64,000 nucleotides of DNA from the NCBI RefSeq assembly GCF_013106755.1, contig NZ_WHPF01000010.1, positions 62,001 to 126,000 on the forward strand, written 5' to 3'. Shown here one piece after another: positions 35,851 through 43,578 of this stretch. Position numbers and translations under genes: made by a program. Position 1 is the first letter of the stretch. Every line of letters starts with the position of its first letter. Origin of the DNA: Limnovirga soli. Lineage in GTDB: Bacteria; Bacteroidota; Bacteroidia; Chitinophagales; Chitinophagaceae. The notes beneath the pieces were generated by a model. That model ran no database searches, was not told the origin of the DNA, and worked only from the letters and a program-made list of their open reading frames with translations.

Positions 35851-36441
35851 TTATTCTGCGGCTTCTTTTGGTTTTTTCTTGGCGCCTTTTGGCGTTAACA
35901 TCAGCTGCATTCTTTTGCCTTCCAGCTTTGGCAGCGATTCGGGAATACCAAACTCGGCAAGGCGTTCAGCAAATTTTAGCAATACCAATTCGCCTCTTTC
36001 CTTAAACATGATGGCCCTTCCTTTAAACTGCACATAGGCTTTCACCTTATTGCCATCTTTCAAAAAGCCTTCAGCATGTTTTGCCTTGAAATTAAAATCG
36101 TGATCGTCAGTTCCAGGCGTAAAGCGAATTTCTTTTACCTCGCTTTGCTTGGCATTGGCTTTCATATCTTTTTCCTTACGTTTTTTCTCGTATAGGAATT
36201 TTTTATAGTCAATTACTTTACAAACCGGAGGGTCTGCATTTGGAGAAATTTCTACCAGGTCTAATTCTTGTTCACGGGCAATACGCCTTGCTTCATCAGC
36301 AGGATAAATGCCTACTGTAACATTATCGCCCACCAGGCGAACTTGTGGCACTCTTATGCGATCGTTAATGCGGTGTTCAGGCTCTGGCTGCCTGTTAAAA
36401 CGTGGGTTGAAACGCCCACCTCCCTTATACGGTAAAGCCAT
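35851..36441 (-). CDS. infC: Translation initiation factor IF-3
   Basis: Binds the 30S subunit and checks the initiator tRNA-start codon pair. 196 aa with the N-terminal RINDRIRVPQVRLVGD segment and the C-terminal domain with VKEIRFTPGTDDHDFNFK. An N-terminal basic extension (about 20 residues, MALPYKGGGRFNPRFNRQ) precedes it, and a Lys-rich tail ends it. Begins with a standard ATG, unlike the AUU start used in enterobacteria. 51 nt downstream of thrS; a terminator follows. The ribosomal protein genes rpmI and rplT that often follow are absent. Confidence 0.97.
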   Translation of the reverse strand: MALPYKGGGRFNPRFNRQPEPEHRINDRIRVPQVRLVGDNVTVGIYPADEARRIAREQELDLVEISPNADPPVCKVIDYKKFLYEKKRKEKDMKANAKQSEVKEIRFTPGTDDHDFNFKAKHAEGFLKDGNKVKAYVQFKGRAIMFKERGELVLLKFAERLAEFGIPESLPKLEGKRMQLMLTPKGAKKKPKEAAE

Positions 36442-36492
36442 TAATTGTTGTTTGGTGAATAATTGTTGATGTTAAAGATAATTATGTTTTGT

Positions 36493-38427
36493 TTATTCCT
36501 CAGTACGATTTTTTATTTCGGCTACCACGGTGCCAATAAACTCCGCAATGGTTTGACTGCCAAGGTCGCCCTTGCCCTGCCGGCGAACAGATAATTTTCC
36601 TTCTGTCATTTCTTTTTCGCCCAAAACCAGCATATAAGGTACCCGACTAAGTTCGGCTTCCCTTATTTTTCTGCCAATTTTTTCGCTACGGTCGTCTATT
36701 TCTACCCTTATACCGGCGCTGCGCAATTCGGCTTTTACTTCGTTGGTATACTCCATAAACTTATCGCTGATAGGCAGAATTTTTACCTGCAATGGCGATA
36801 ACCATACCGGGAATTTACCCGCATAATGCTCCAGCAAAAAGCCAATAAATCGTTCATGTGTACCCAATGGTGCACGGTGAATAATTAAAGGCACATCGGT
36901 TTGGTTTTCTTTATTGGTGTATTCCAGTTTAAATTTACGGCCACTGTTAAAATCTACCTGGTTGGTGGCCAAAGTAAATTCCCTGCCAATGGTGCTCCAT
37001 ATTTGTACGTCAATTTTGGGGCCATAGAAGGCTGCTTCATCGGGTACTTCGATAAATGGCGTGTTGGTATCTATCAGCACTTTACGCACCATATCTTCAG
37101 TTTCTTTCCAAAGTGCAGGTTCATCTACATATTTCTGGCCCAGTTTTTCAGGTGCGTGCAGTGATAGGCGCATAACATATTTATCTACCCCAAATATTTT
37201 AAAATATTTAAGGTACATATCGTTTACAGCCTTAAACTCCTGGAAAAATTGTTCTTTGCTGCAATAGATATGCGCATCGTTCATATGCAGGCAACGTACC
37301 CGCATCAAGCCAAACAATTCGCCACTTTGCTCGTACCGGTAACAGGTGCCATATTCTGCAATACGGTAAGGAAGATCGCGGTAGCTTTTATGTTCTGCTG
37401 CAAATATTTTGTGGTGGTGCGGGCAGTTCATGGCCTTGAGATAATATTTTTCGCCATCCATTTCCATGGGAGGAAACATACTATCTGCATAATATGGCAG
37501 GTGACCGCTGGTAATGTAGAGGTTCTCTTTGGCAATATGCGGTGTTACTACTCGCTTATAGCCTGCAGCTTCCTCTGTTTCTTTGGCCAGTTTTTCCAGC
37601 TCTTCAATAATAATGGTACCATTGGGCATCCATAAAGGCAGACCCGGACCAATATCTTCATCCATGGTAAAAATACCCAGTTCTTTACCCAGCTTGCGGT
37701 GGTCGCGTTTTTTAGCTTCTTCCAGCATTAAAAGGTACTCGTCCAGCTCTTTTTGGTTGGGGAAAGTAATACCGTATACGCGGGTAAGCTGTTTGTTTTT
37801 TTCATCGCCCTTCCAGTATGCACCGGCAATATTGGTAAGCTTAATGGCTTTAATTACACCGGTGGCTGGGATATGTGGGCCGCGGCACAAATCGGTAAAA
37901 TTACCTTGTGTGTAAAAGGTAATGCTGCCATCCTGCAGGTTTTGCAAAAGGTCTAATTTATATTCATCGCCTTTTTCGGTAAAATAGGCAATGGCTTCGG
38001 CTTTAGACATTTCTTTGCGCTGGTAGGCATTGTTTTGCTTTGCCAGTTCATTCATTTTCTTTTCCAGTACTACCAGGTCATCCTCGGTAAGCTTTTTATC
38101 GCCCAAATCCATATCGTAATAAAACCCGTTATCCAATGCCGGACCTACCCAGAACTTTACACCGGGGAACATGCTTTCTACTGCCTCGGCCATCAGGTGA
38201 GCAGAGGAATGCCAGAAGGTTGATTTACCATCTGTATCCGTCCAGGTAAGTAATTGCAAGTTGGCATCTTCACTAATTGGCCGGGAAGCATCCCAAACCT
38301 GTCCGTTTACTTTGGCGCTAAGCACTTTTCTGGCCAGCCCTTCGCTGATGGATTTTGCAATATCCAGCGCCGAAACGCCGGCTTCGTATTGCCTTACTGC
38401 CCCATCCGGAAATGTTACGTTAATCAT
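36493..38427 (-). CDS. thrS: Threonyl-tRNA synthetase
   Basis: Class II synthetase with editing. 644 aa, full length. TGS domain (residues 1-60), editing domain with HSSAHLMAEAV (HxxxH) and DLCRGPHIP (near residue 185), catalytic core with zinc ligand Cys in MNCPHHHKIF and motif 2 CYRYEQSGELFGLMRVR, and a C-terminal anticodon-binding domain (PLQVKILPISDKFMEY). A -7 box lies about 90 nt upstream. Upstream gene of a thrS-infC transcript. Confidence 0.97.
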   Translation of the reverse strand: MINVTFPDGAVRQYEAGVSALDIAKSISEGLARKVLSAKVNGQVWDASRPISEDANLQLLTWTDTDGKSTFWHSSAHLMAEAVESMFPGVKFWVGPALDNGFYYDMDLGDKKLTEDDLVVLEKKMNELAKQNNAYQRKEMSKAEAIAYFTEKGDEYKLDLLQNLQDGSITFYTQGNFTDLCRGPHIPATGVIKAIKLTNIAGAYWKGDEKNKQLTRVYGITFPNQKELDEYLLMLEEAKKRDHRKLGKELGIFTMDEDIGPGLPLWMPNGTIIIEELEKLAKETEEAAGYKRVVTPHIAKENLYITSGHLPYYADSMFPPMEMDGEKYYLKAMNCPHHHKIFAAEHKSYRDLPYRIAEYGTCYRYEQSGELFGLMRVRCLHMNDAHIYCSKEQFFQEFKAVNDMYLKYFKIFGVDKYVMRLSLHAPEKLGQKYVDEPALWKETEDMVRKVLIDTNTPFIEVPDEAAFYGPKIDVQIWSTIGREFTLATNQVDFNSGRKFKLEYTNKENQTDVPLIIHRAPLGTHERFIGFLLEHYAGKFPVWLSPLQVKILPISDKFMEYTNEVKAELRSAGIRVEIDDRSEKIGRKIREAELSRVPYMLVLGEKEMTEGKLSVRRQGKGDLGSQTIAEFIGTVVAEIKNRTEE

Positions 38428-38516
38428 ATTATCAGTTACTTGTATATTTTATGTTTGTAAAGCGTTGTAGCACCCGGCCAAATGGCGGCGGTTGGCTTGC
38501 TGCGTTTTACGGGTGG

Positions 38517-38524
38517 CAAAAGTA
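38517..38524 (-). promoter_or_regulatory. -7 promoter box upstream of thrS
   Basis: TACTTTTG on the minus strand; the leader to the thrS ATG would be about 85 nt, long enough for a regulatory structure, though I see no T-box or similar. Confidence 0.4.
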
Positions 38525-38642
38525 GCAAATGATTGCCATACAATTGAATGCTGTACAGGTTATTTGGCTAAGCCGGAGGCTGGTTTGCCGATTATACCAA
38601 ACAATACTTGTTGCATTAAGGATTAGTAAAGCCATTTTTGGA

Positions 38643-38842
38643 ACCCGGCAAAGCAAATAGCCCGGCTTTACTTGCGTCGCACACTTGTACTGCAGGCAAG
38701 TAACTGAGCTGCAAAAAGCCTCTCAATAAGCCCGCAGTTTTTAATAATTATAATTAAAAGCTATGTGTCTTTTGCTGCCTGTTGTGCTAAACGTACAAGA
38801 GTGCGACGCAAGGGGTGCCAAATGCTTAGGTATCAGCCAGGC
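38643..38842. repeat. Family A intergenic repeat, inverted pair
   Basis: Left: ACCCGGC, 21 nt ending GCTTTA, reverse core (38671-38690, ACACTTGTAC variant). Right: core GTACAAGAGTGCGACGCAAG (38793-38812), 23 nt, GCCAGGC (38836-38842). Sits between thrS and dsrE with no gene in the 38428-38917 gap. Confidence 0.9.
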
Positions 38843-38862
38843 CAATACTTATTATTGTAGGC

Positions 38863-38894
38863 AAAAAAATGCCAGGCAAAAGAATTTGCCCGGC
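38863..38894 (-). terminator. Terminator of the sulfide oxidoreductase operon
   Basis: On the minus strand GCCGGGCAAA-TTCT-TTTGCCTGGC followed by ATTTTTTT, 23 nt after the dsrE-like stop. Confidence 0.9.
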
Positions 38895-38917
38895 TTACAC
38901 ATAAATGAAACACTCTG

Positions 38918-39400
38918 TTAAACAAATAACATATGTGTGCCCAGTCCCTGTCCCTGGTTATAAAAATCGCCCACGGTAATAATGCCATCTACGTCATCGT
39001 ACATATCTTCTTTTTTGTAGTGAAACATTTCCATGGCCAGTTTACAGGCCCACAGTTTTACACCGCTGGCTTTTAGAATATCCAGGAATTCGTGCACATC
39101 GGGCATATCAATTTTTTCCATTTCTTTTTTCATCATAGAGGTAGCGAGTGCTTCCATACCTGGCAGTCCGCCCAACATGGTGGGCATGTGCATGGCAGGA
39201 TTACCTACGGTAGCTACATGCAGGTGTTCCAGCTTTTTTTTGTGTATGGCTTCAAGGCCAAAAAAGGTGAAGAACATTTCTGCTTCTATGCCTTCCATAC
39301 GGGCGCCATTGGCCAGTACAAATGCGGCATATACGTTTTCAAGTGTGGCTTTAGAAAGTATGATCATCATCTTTCTTATTTCGCCGTTAAATTCGTTCAT
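38918..39400 (-). CDS. DsrE/DsrF-family protein
   Basis: 160 aa from the ATG at 39400 (MNEFNGEIRKMMIILSKATLENVY); 18 upstream codons are not homologous. The DsrE-like fold is suggested by ILSKATLENVYAAFVLANGARMEGIEAEMFFTF (only motifs listed) and by the conserved Cys in KLWACKLAMEMF, the place of the persulfide-carrying cysteine in related proteins. Likely a sulfur-trafficking protein. Last gene of a minus-strand operon SQR, DsrC/TusE, DsrE, all under the site at 41107-41150. Confidence 0.88.
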   Translation of the reverse strand: MNEFNGEIRKMMIILSKATLENVYAAFVLANGARMEGIEAEMFFTFFGLEAIHKKKLEHLHVATVGNPAMHMPTMLGGLPGMEALATSMMKKEMEKIDMPDVHEFLDILKASGVKLWACKLAMEMFHYKKEDMYDDVDGIITVGDFYNQGQGLGTHMLFV

Positions 39401-39419
39401 GGTAGTGTGTTTAATTGGT

Positions 39420-39728
39420 TTATAAACAGCTGGCAGGTTTAGGTATGCCGGCAATTTTGGTAGATATTTTTAGTGGTCCGTTGGGAAATAACTGGTAGAA
39501 CTCTTTTATATCTACCACATTGCTTTTACCAATTTGGCGAATGCTTAATGGCAAATTGCTTTTATGTTGCAGTTGCAGGTAATTAATTACCTGCCAGTGC
39601 CTGGGTGTTAGTACCACATTGGCTTCGGCAGCAAGGGCCTCGCCAACAGCTTCGTTCCATTGTGCAAAATTGGTTAGGTAACCTTCTTCGTTTACGGTAA
39701 CGGTTGTACCGGCTATTAACTTTTCCAT
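39420..39728 (-). CDS. DsrC/TusE-family sulfur carrier, single C-terminal cysteine
   Basis: 102 aa from the ATG at 39728 (MEKLIAGTTVTVNEEGYLTN). The family's LTPRHWQVINYLQ and NVVDIKEFYQLFPNGPLK are clear. The C-terminal arm reads ISTKIAGIPKPASCL: the penultimate cysteine (CysA) is present, but the position 11 residues earlier (CysB in dissimilatory DsrC) is Thr. This argues for a TusE-like or regulatory carrier rather than a sulfite-reductase DsrC. Between the SQR (19 nt gap) and the DsrE gene in one operon. Confidence 0.9.
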   Translation of the reverse strand: MEKLIAGTTVTVNEEGYLTNFAQWNEAVGEALAAEANVVLTPRHWQVINYLQLQHKSNLPLSIRQIGKSNVVDIKEFYQLFPNGPLKISTKIAGIPKPASCL

Positions 39729-39747
39729 GATAGTATGTTTTGAGTGT

Positions 39748-40980
39748 TTAAAAATGTTTACCTGCCTCCTGCATATTAGCAGAGACAAAGGGTATATGTG
39801 TACCTTTTAATAATACGTTCCAATATATCCACCGGAAGGCGAGTTTGCCCATATGGTTCATACGGCTTTCTTTTAACAGGCGCAATGGCCCAACGCCGGG
39901 GAATGGGAAAGTGCCTTCAACAGGTTCGTGGGTATAATTAAAATCTATTAATAATGCTTTGCCATTACCGGTTTCTATAAAACAGTTGGCATGACCATCA
40001 AACTCGGCTTTTAATGGTTGACCGCCAATGTAGAGTAAAATATTTTCGGTAAGTATTTCTGCTTCAAAATGCGCAACAGAACCTGCTTTGGAGGCGGGAA
40101 CATTACTGGCATCGCCCAATACAAAAATATTCTCATAATCTTTTGACTGCAGGGTGGCTTTGTTGGTGGGCACATAGTTTAGGTCATCGCCCAGACCAGA
40201 GCGTTCCATAAGGGCATCGCCCTTATTGGTGGGTACGGTTACCAGCAAATCGAATGGCACTTCCTGGCCACCATAATCGATAATTTTTTTATTGTCGTTA
40301 TCTACCTGTTCAATGGCAAAATCGCTTACAATATGAATGTTTTTTTCCTGTAGCAAATGATCTAACGCGGCAGTTGCTTTTGGCTTAGTAAACGCCCCGC
40401 TTAAGGGAGTTACAAAAGTAATATCTACCTTGTCCCGCATGTGTTTGTGCTTAAAATAACTGTCGGCCAGAAAGGCAAATTCCAATGGAGCTACCGGGCA
40501 TTTGATGGGCATTTCAGTAATATGGATAACCAGTTTACCGCCCTGCCATTCACGCAGTTTGTTACGCAGGGCCAATGAGCCTTCGAAAGTGTAAAAATCA
40601 AATACAGATTTTTGCCATTCTGCGCCTTGCATACCTGTTGTTTCTTCAGGAGCAATTTTAGCACCGGTGGCAATAATCAACACATCGTATTCCAGCATTT
40701 CGCCAGTTTTCATGGCTACTTTATTTTCGGCTGGTATTATTCTTTCAATCTTATTTTTAATAAGTGATACACCTTTGGGAATAAATTCGGCAATGGATTT
40801 TACAATGTCTTCGGGCTGATAAATATCGAAAGGCAAAAACAAATAACCGGGTTGGTAGTGATGTTCTTCTTTTTCATCAATAATACTTATTTCCCAGTCG
40901 TCTTCTTTCAGGTTATGCCTTAAGTGATTGGCCATCATTGTACCGGCAGTGCCAGCGCCTAAAATGAGTAAGTGTTTCAT
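39748..40980 (-). CDS. sqr: Sulfide:quinone oxidoreductase-like flavoprotein
   Basis: Oxidises sulfide to polysulfide/persulfide and reduces quinone at the membrane. 410 aa. FAD-binding GAGTAGTMMANHL at the N-terminus and LGDASNVPASKAGS near residue 290 (second FAD/NAD site). Two cysteines sit where SQRs have catalytic ones: Cys161 (EMPIKCPVAPLEFAF) and Cys333 (HANCFIETG). C-terminal amphipathic region (LAFRWIYWNVLLKG) could attach to the membrane. First gene of an SQR-DsrC-DsrE operon. A CRP/FNR-like palindrome and a -7 box lie in the 210-nt divergent region upstream. Confidence 0.93.
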   Translation of the reverse strand: MKHLLILGAGTAGTMMANHLRHNLKEDDWEISIIDEKEEHHYQPGYLFLPFDIYQPEDIVKSIAEFIPKGVSLIKNKIERIIPAENKVAMKTGEMLEYDVLIIATGAKIAPEETTGMQGAEWQKSVFDFYTFEGSLALRNKLREWQGGKLVIHITEMPIKCPVAPLEFAFLADSYFKHKHMRDKVDITFVTPLSGAFTKPKATAALDHLLQEKNIHIVSDFAIEQVDNDNKKIIDYGGQEVPFDLLVTVPTNKGDALMERSGLGDDLNYVPTNKATLQSKDYENIFVLGDASNVPASKAGSVAHFEAEILTENILLYIGGQPLKAEFDGHANCFIETGNGKALLIDFNYTHEPVEGTFPFPGVGPLRLLKESRMNHMGKLAFRWIYWNVLLKGTHIPFVSANMQEAGKHF

Positions 40981-41015
40981 GAGTGAATGGCATTTATGAA
41001 TGAGTAATATCGGTA

Positions 41016-41050
41016 GCAGCCATAAGAGGAATCAGAACGATGGTTCGCAG
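41016..41050 (+). repeat. Possible degenerate family B relic
   Basis: GCAGCCATAAGAGGAATCAG then AACGATGGTTCGCAG resembles family B (GCTGCCATAAAAGAGGAACC, AACCGAGCGTGGCAAG) with many mismatches; it lacks the downstream GCC motif. Uncertain. Confidence 0.35.
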
Positions 41051-41106
41051 AAATTGTGCTTCTACCTAAGTTAAATGATGTTTTGTATTGCATCATTTTC
41101 ATATCA

Positions 41107-41150
41107 CAAAATTAGATGGAGGTATACGGCTGTTGTATGACAAAAGTCAC
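41107..41150 (-). promoter_or_regulatory. CRP/FNR-type site and -7 box for the sqr operon
   Basis: Palindrome ATGACAAAAGTCAC (41137-41150) and, on the minus strand, the exact -7 box TAATTTTG (41114-41107). Centre-to-box spacing is 29.5 bp, as at the four other sites; this would place the palindrome at -41.5 with the start near 41102 and a ~120-nt leader. Confidence 0.7.
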
Positions 41151-41182
41151 ACAAGGATTTTTATTCAGGTTTATTTTTCTTG

Positions 41183-41226
41183 GTGACAAATATCACCGCC
41201 AATACCCTTGTAGCATTCTACTTTTG
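41183..41226 (+). promoter_or_regulatory. CRP/FNR-type site and -7 box for the thioredoxin operon
   Basis: GTGACAAATATCAC (41183-41196; extended GGTGA...TCACC) and exact -7 box TACTTTTG (41219-41226), spacing 29.5 bp. Predicted start near 41231, so the transcript is almost leaderless for the ATG at 41234. Confidence 0.75.
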
Positions 41227-41233
41227 TACAACT

Positions 41234-41473
41234 ATGAACCATATTTTACATAACTGGAATGCAATGCGAATTATCAGGCTGGCATTGGGCATCATCATCA
41301 TTATTCAGGCGATAGATATTCATGACTGGATGTTGGGTATTGCCGGCACTATTTTTGCCGCTATGGCCCTGATGAATGCAGGCTGCTGTGGCACTGCCTG
41401 TTATACAAAACCTATAAAAGAATCAACACCATTACCCAATACTGTTATATATGAAGAAGTGGATATTAAATAA
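41234..41473 (+). CDS. Small membrane protein with CC motif, DUF2892/YgaP-like
   Basis: 79 aa from the ATG at 41234 (MNHILHNWNAMRIIRLALGI); the longer frame from 41180 overlaps the promoter. Two short membrane helices (about residues 12-27 and 32-48) and a cysteine cluster MNAGCCGTACYTK near residue 50. Similar membrane modules accompany rhodaneses (YgaP type). First gene of an operon; its end overlaps the next start by 23 nt. Probably handles sulfane sulfur or supports redox at the membrane; unproven. Confidence 0.78.
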   Translation: MNHILHNWNAMRIIRLALGIIIIIQAIDIHDWMLGIAGTIFAAMALMNAGCCGTACYTKPIKESTPLPNTVIYEEVDIK

Positions 41474-41666
41474 CCAGCTGTATATTGCCGGTGCCATTAC
41501 AGGTGCTGTAGCAGGCTATCTGTATTATGCCAATATTGGTTGCGTAACAGGTACTTGCATGATTACCTCCCAACCGGTAAACAGCACTTTATATTTTGCC
41601 CTGTTAGGTGCCTTACTATTTGGCCTATTTAAAAAAGACAAACATGGAAAACCAAGCAATCAATAA
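41451..41666 (+). CDS. Small membrane protein (DUF6132-like)
   Basis: 71 aa. Two membrane helices (about residues 8-27 and 45-62) with [22 protein letters not shown] between them, a pattern known from small Bacteroidota membrane proteins next to redox genes. Starts 23 nt inside the previous gene and overlaps the thioredoxin start by 23 nt, which points to coupled translation. Two cysteines face the same loop. Function unknown. Confidence 0.8.
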   Translation: MKKWILNNQLYIAGAITGAVAGYLYYANIGCVTGTCMITSQPVNSTLYFALLGALLFGLFKKDKHGKPSNQ

Positions 41667-41961
41667 ATCTTTTTCTGAGCTGATTAAAAGCAATAAACCA
41701 GTGCTGGTAGACTTTTCAGCCGAATGGTGTGGCCCTTGCAAAATGATGGCGCCCATTTTAAAAGAATTAAAAACACAGGTAGGCGATACAGCTACCATTA
41801 TTAAAATTGACGTTGATAAAAATCCGGCAGTGGCAGCACATTATCAAATACAGGGCGTACCCACTTTAATGGTATTTAAAAACGGTGCCAGTGTTTGGAG
41901 ACAAAGTGGCGTAATAGCTGCCAAACAATTAAAACAGGTATTAGATCAATTTACACCTTAA
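41644..41961 (+). CDS. trxA: Thioredoxin
   Basis: 105 aa from the ATG at 41644 ([21 protein letters not shown]); the longer frame from 41608 lies within the preceding gene. Complete active site [12 protein letters not shown] and cis-Pro [11 protein letters not shown]. General protein disulfide reductase, or more specifically a reducer of persulfides formed by the sulfur enzymes encoded nearby. Third gene of the operon that begins at 41234. Confidence 0.95.
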   Translation: MENQAINKSFSELIKSNKPVLVDFSAEWCGPCKMMAPILKELKTQVGDTATIIKIDVDKNPAVAAHYQIQGVPTLMVFKNGASVWRQSGVIAAKQLKQVLDQFTP

Positions 41962-41971
41962 CAAATACTTT

Positions 41972-42238
41972 ATGCTTACTTCAGAAACATTTTTTGTAAA
42001 CAATATACGCTGCGAGGGTTGTGTACACGCCATTGAAAAAGAACTATCCGCCATGGTGGGTATTCACAATGTTGAAGCCGAAAAAGAAACCGGCAAAGTG
42101 ACTGTAACAGGTATTGGACTTGACGTTGCCGCCATTAAAAAAGCACTTTCGCATATTGGCTATCCCGCAAAAGAAAAACCCAACAGTATATTTAGCAAAA
42201 CCAAAACAGCCATTATTTGTGCCATCTCTGGAAAATAA
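41972..42238 (+). CDS. Heavy-metal-associated (HMA) domain protein
   Basis: 88 aa. Canonical metal-binding loop in NNIRCEGCVHAIEKEL (CxxC as CEGC) within a beta-alpha-beta-beta-alpha-beta domain of about 67 residues; VEAEKETGKVTVTG is typical of copper-type chaperones. A ~20-residue tail with another Cys follows. Possibly a metal or sulfane carrier serving the RND pump or the thioredoxin; 10 nt downstream of trxA. Confidence 0.88.
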   Translation: MLTSETFFVNNIRCEGCVHAIEKELSAMVGIHNVEAEKETGKVTVTGIGLDVAAIKKALSHIGYPAKEKPNSIFSKTKTAIICAISGK

Positions 42239-42245
42239 ACCCGGC

Positions 42246-42842
42246 TTATAAACGCTGCGCAGTAAAGCGTATCAATTCAGCTTCACCTTTGTGAAACTCG
42301 CCTTCATCAAGCATTAGCTTTTTTTGCTCGCAATGCAACATTTGCATCCAGTTAAAATCACTGCATAAAGAGGGCACATCATACAACATAGCAGCATCTT
42401 TTGGTCCGCCACTGTTTTTATGCAGTTGTTCTTTTGCAAAAGCTTCCAACACCAAAAAACCGCCCGATTTTATTGATTTGTACACTTCGGCATGGAATGA
42501 TAAACGTAATGCCCTGGGCAGGTGCACAAAAATCAATGCCACTGCATCATACTGCTTAGTGGCTTTAAAAGCATCAATATCTTTAACTGCATAATTAATA
42601 TGTAACCCTTGTGCGTTGGCAGCTTCCAAAGCCTTTTGCTGTGCCACTTTGCTATAATCAAAAGCATCTACCTGCCAACCTTTCGAAGCTGCATAAATAG
42701 CATTTCTACCCTCACCTTCAGCAGGCAATAAAATTGTACCCGGTGCAGTAGTATCAATAAAATTTTTAAAATAAGCATTTGGCAGCACCCCATATACACT
42801 TTCGTTTTCTGTATAACGTTTGTCCCAAAAAGATTGCATCAT
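42246..42842 (-). CDS. Class I SAM-dependent methyltransferase (TehB/thiopurine-like)
   Basis: 198 aa; an ATG one codon later is equally likely. FWDKRYTENESVYGVLPNAYF at the start (only motif features matter: the W..R...ES.YG..PN pattern), motif I LLPAEGEGRNAIYAA, VDAFDYSKVA and FVHLPRALRL are those of tellurite/thiopurine-type methyltransferases of Bacteroidota. It may methylate soft nucleophiles such as sulfide or selenide. Convergent with the HMA gene (7 nt). It may share the palindrome at 43015-43028: a TTTCTTTG -7-like box lies at 42992-42985. Confidence 0.85.
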   Translation of the reverse strand: MMQSFWDKRYTENESVYGVLPNAYFKNFIDTTAPGTILLPAEGEGRNAIYAASKGWQVDAFDYSKVAQQKALEAANAQGLHINYAVKDIDAFKATKQYDAVALIFVHLPRALRLSFHAEVYKSIKSGGFLVLEAFAKEQLHKNSGGPKDAAMLYDVPSLCSDFNWMQMLHCEQKKLMLDEGEFHKGEAELIRFTAQRL

Positions 42843-42875
42843 AATTAATTTAATAATAGAACTAAAAATTTATTA

Positions 42876-42925
42876 GCCCAGCCTGCCCATTACTATGCAG
42901 CTATACTTGCGTCGCACTCTTGTAC
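42876..42925 (-). repeat. Family A intergenic repeat, single arm
   Basis: GCCCAGC (42876-42882), 23 nt, reverse core (42906-42925). It lies in the presumed leader of the methyltransferase gene. Confidence 0.85.
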
Positions 42926-43014
42926 GGCAACAATGCTATGCAGCTAAAACAGTGGTAAAATGGCAAAATGCAAAACCGTTATTGCAAAGAAAGTGATAAT
43001 CATCAATGTAAAAA

Positions 43015-43058
43015 GTGATACAAATCACGTTTCCATAAATAGCTTAATTGTTCCTTTG
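43015..43058. promoter_or_regulatory. CRP/FNR-type site for the hibernation factor, possibly bidirectional
   Basis: GTGATACAAATCAC (43015-43028). A plus -7-like box TTCCTTTG (43051-43058) and a minus one TTTCTTTG (42992-42985) lie at the same 29.5-bp spacing on either side; both differ from TAnnTTTG by one base. Confidence 0.65.
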
Positions 43059-43192
43059 TATTGGAAAAAGAAACTTGCCACTAACTGTATTTCATACCAG
43101 CCAAAACTGCCCAAAAAAGGGTAAAGGTTATACTTACAAAAGGCATGCATTCTTATAAAAATACTAAAGCAAACATTTTAAAATTACAGAAG

Positions 43193-43513
43193 ATGAAAAC
43201 CAACATTCAATCCATCGGATTTACTGCACAGCCAGCCCTTGTAGAATTTATAAACGAAAAAACCAACAAACTAAAACATCATCTAGAGAATATTATTTCC
43301 TGCGAAGTAACCTTAAGTACTGATAACTCTTCTACCAAAGAAAATAAGGTTTGCCATATACGTTTGGTAATACCGGGTAACGATTTACTGGCATCTTCTC
43401 AAAACAAAACTTTTGAAGAAGCTGCATCACATACCAGCGATTCACTTATTAAGCAAATAGAAAAATATAAAACCAAAATCCTAAGTAAAAGGGTGGGAAT
43501 TGATGATATTTAG
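43193..43513 (+). CDS. hpf: Ribosome hibernation promoting factor / RaiA family
   Basis: 106 aa from the ATG at 43193 (MKTNIQSIGFTAQPALVEFI); a longer frame from 43145 lacks homology. Short-HPF fold: IQSIGFTAQPALVEFINEKTNKL at the N-terminus, then beta strands with CEVTLST and CHIRLVIPGNDLLAS, and the helix with FEEAASHTSDSLIKQIEKYK. It binds and inactivates ribosomes in stress or stationary phase. No long C-terminal domain, so it is a short form. The palindrome upstream would connect it with the redox regulon. A terminator follows. Confidence 0.88.
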   Translation: MKTNIQSIGFTAQPALVEFINEKTNKLKHHLENIISCEVTLSTDNSSTKENKVCHIRLVIPGNDLLASSQNKTFEEAASHTSDSLIKQIEKYKTKILSKRVGIDDI

Positions 43514-43531
43514 AACTGAAAAATCAAAAAT

Positions 43532-43566
43532 AAAAAGGGCGTATTATCCATACGCCCTTTTTTATT
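43532..43566. terminator. Bidirectional terminator
   Basis: AAAAAGGGCGTA/TACGCCCTTTTTT with a 7-nt loop between convergent hpf and thioredoxin genes. Confidence 0.93.
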
Positions 43567-43578
43567 TCGCCTAAAAAA

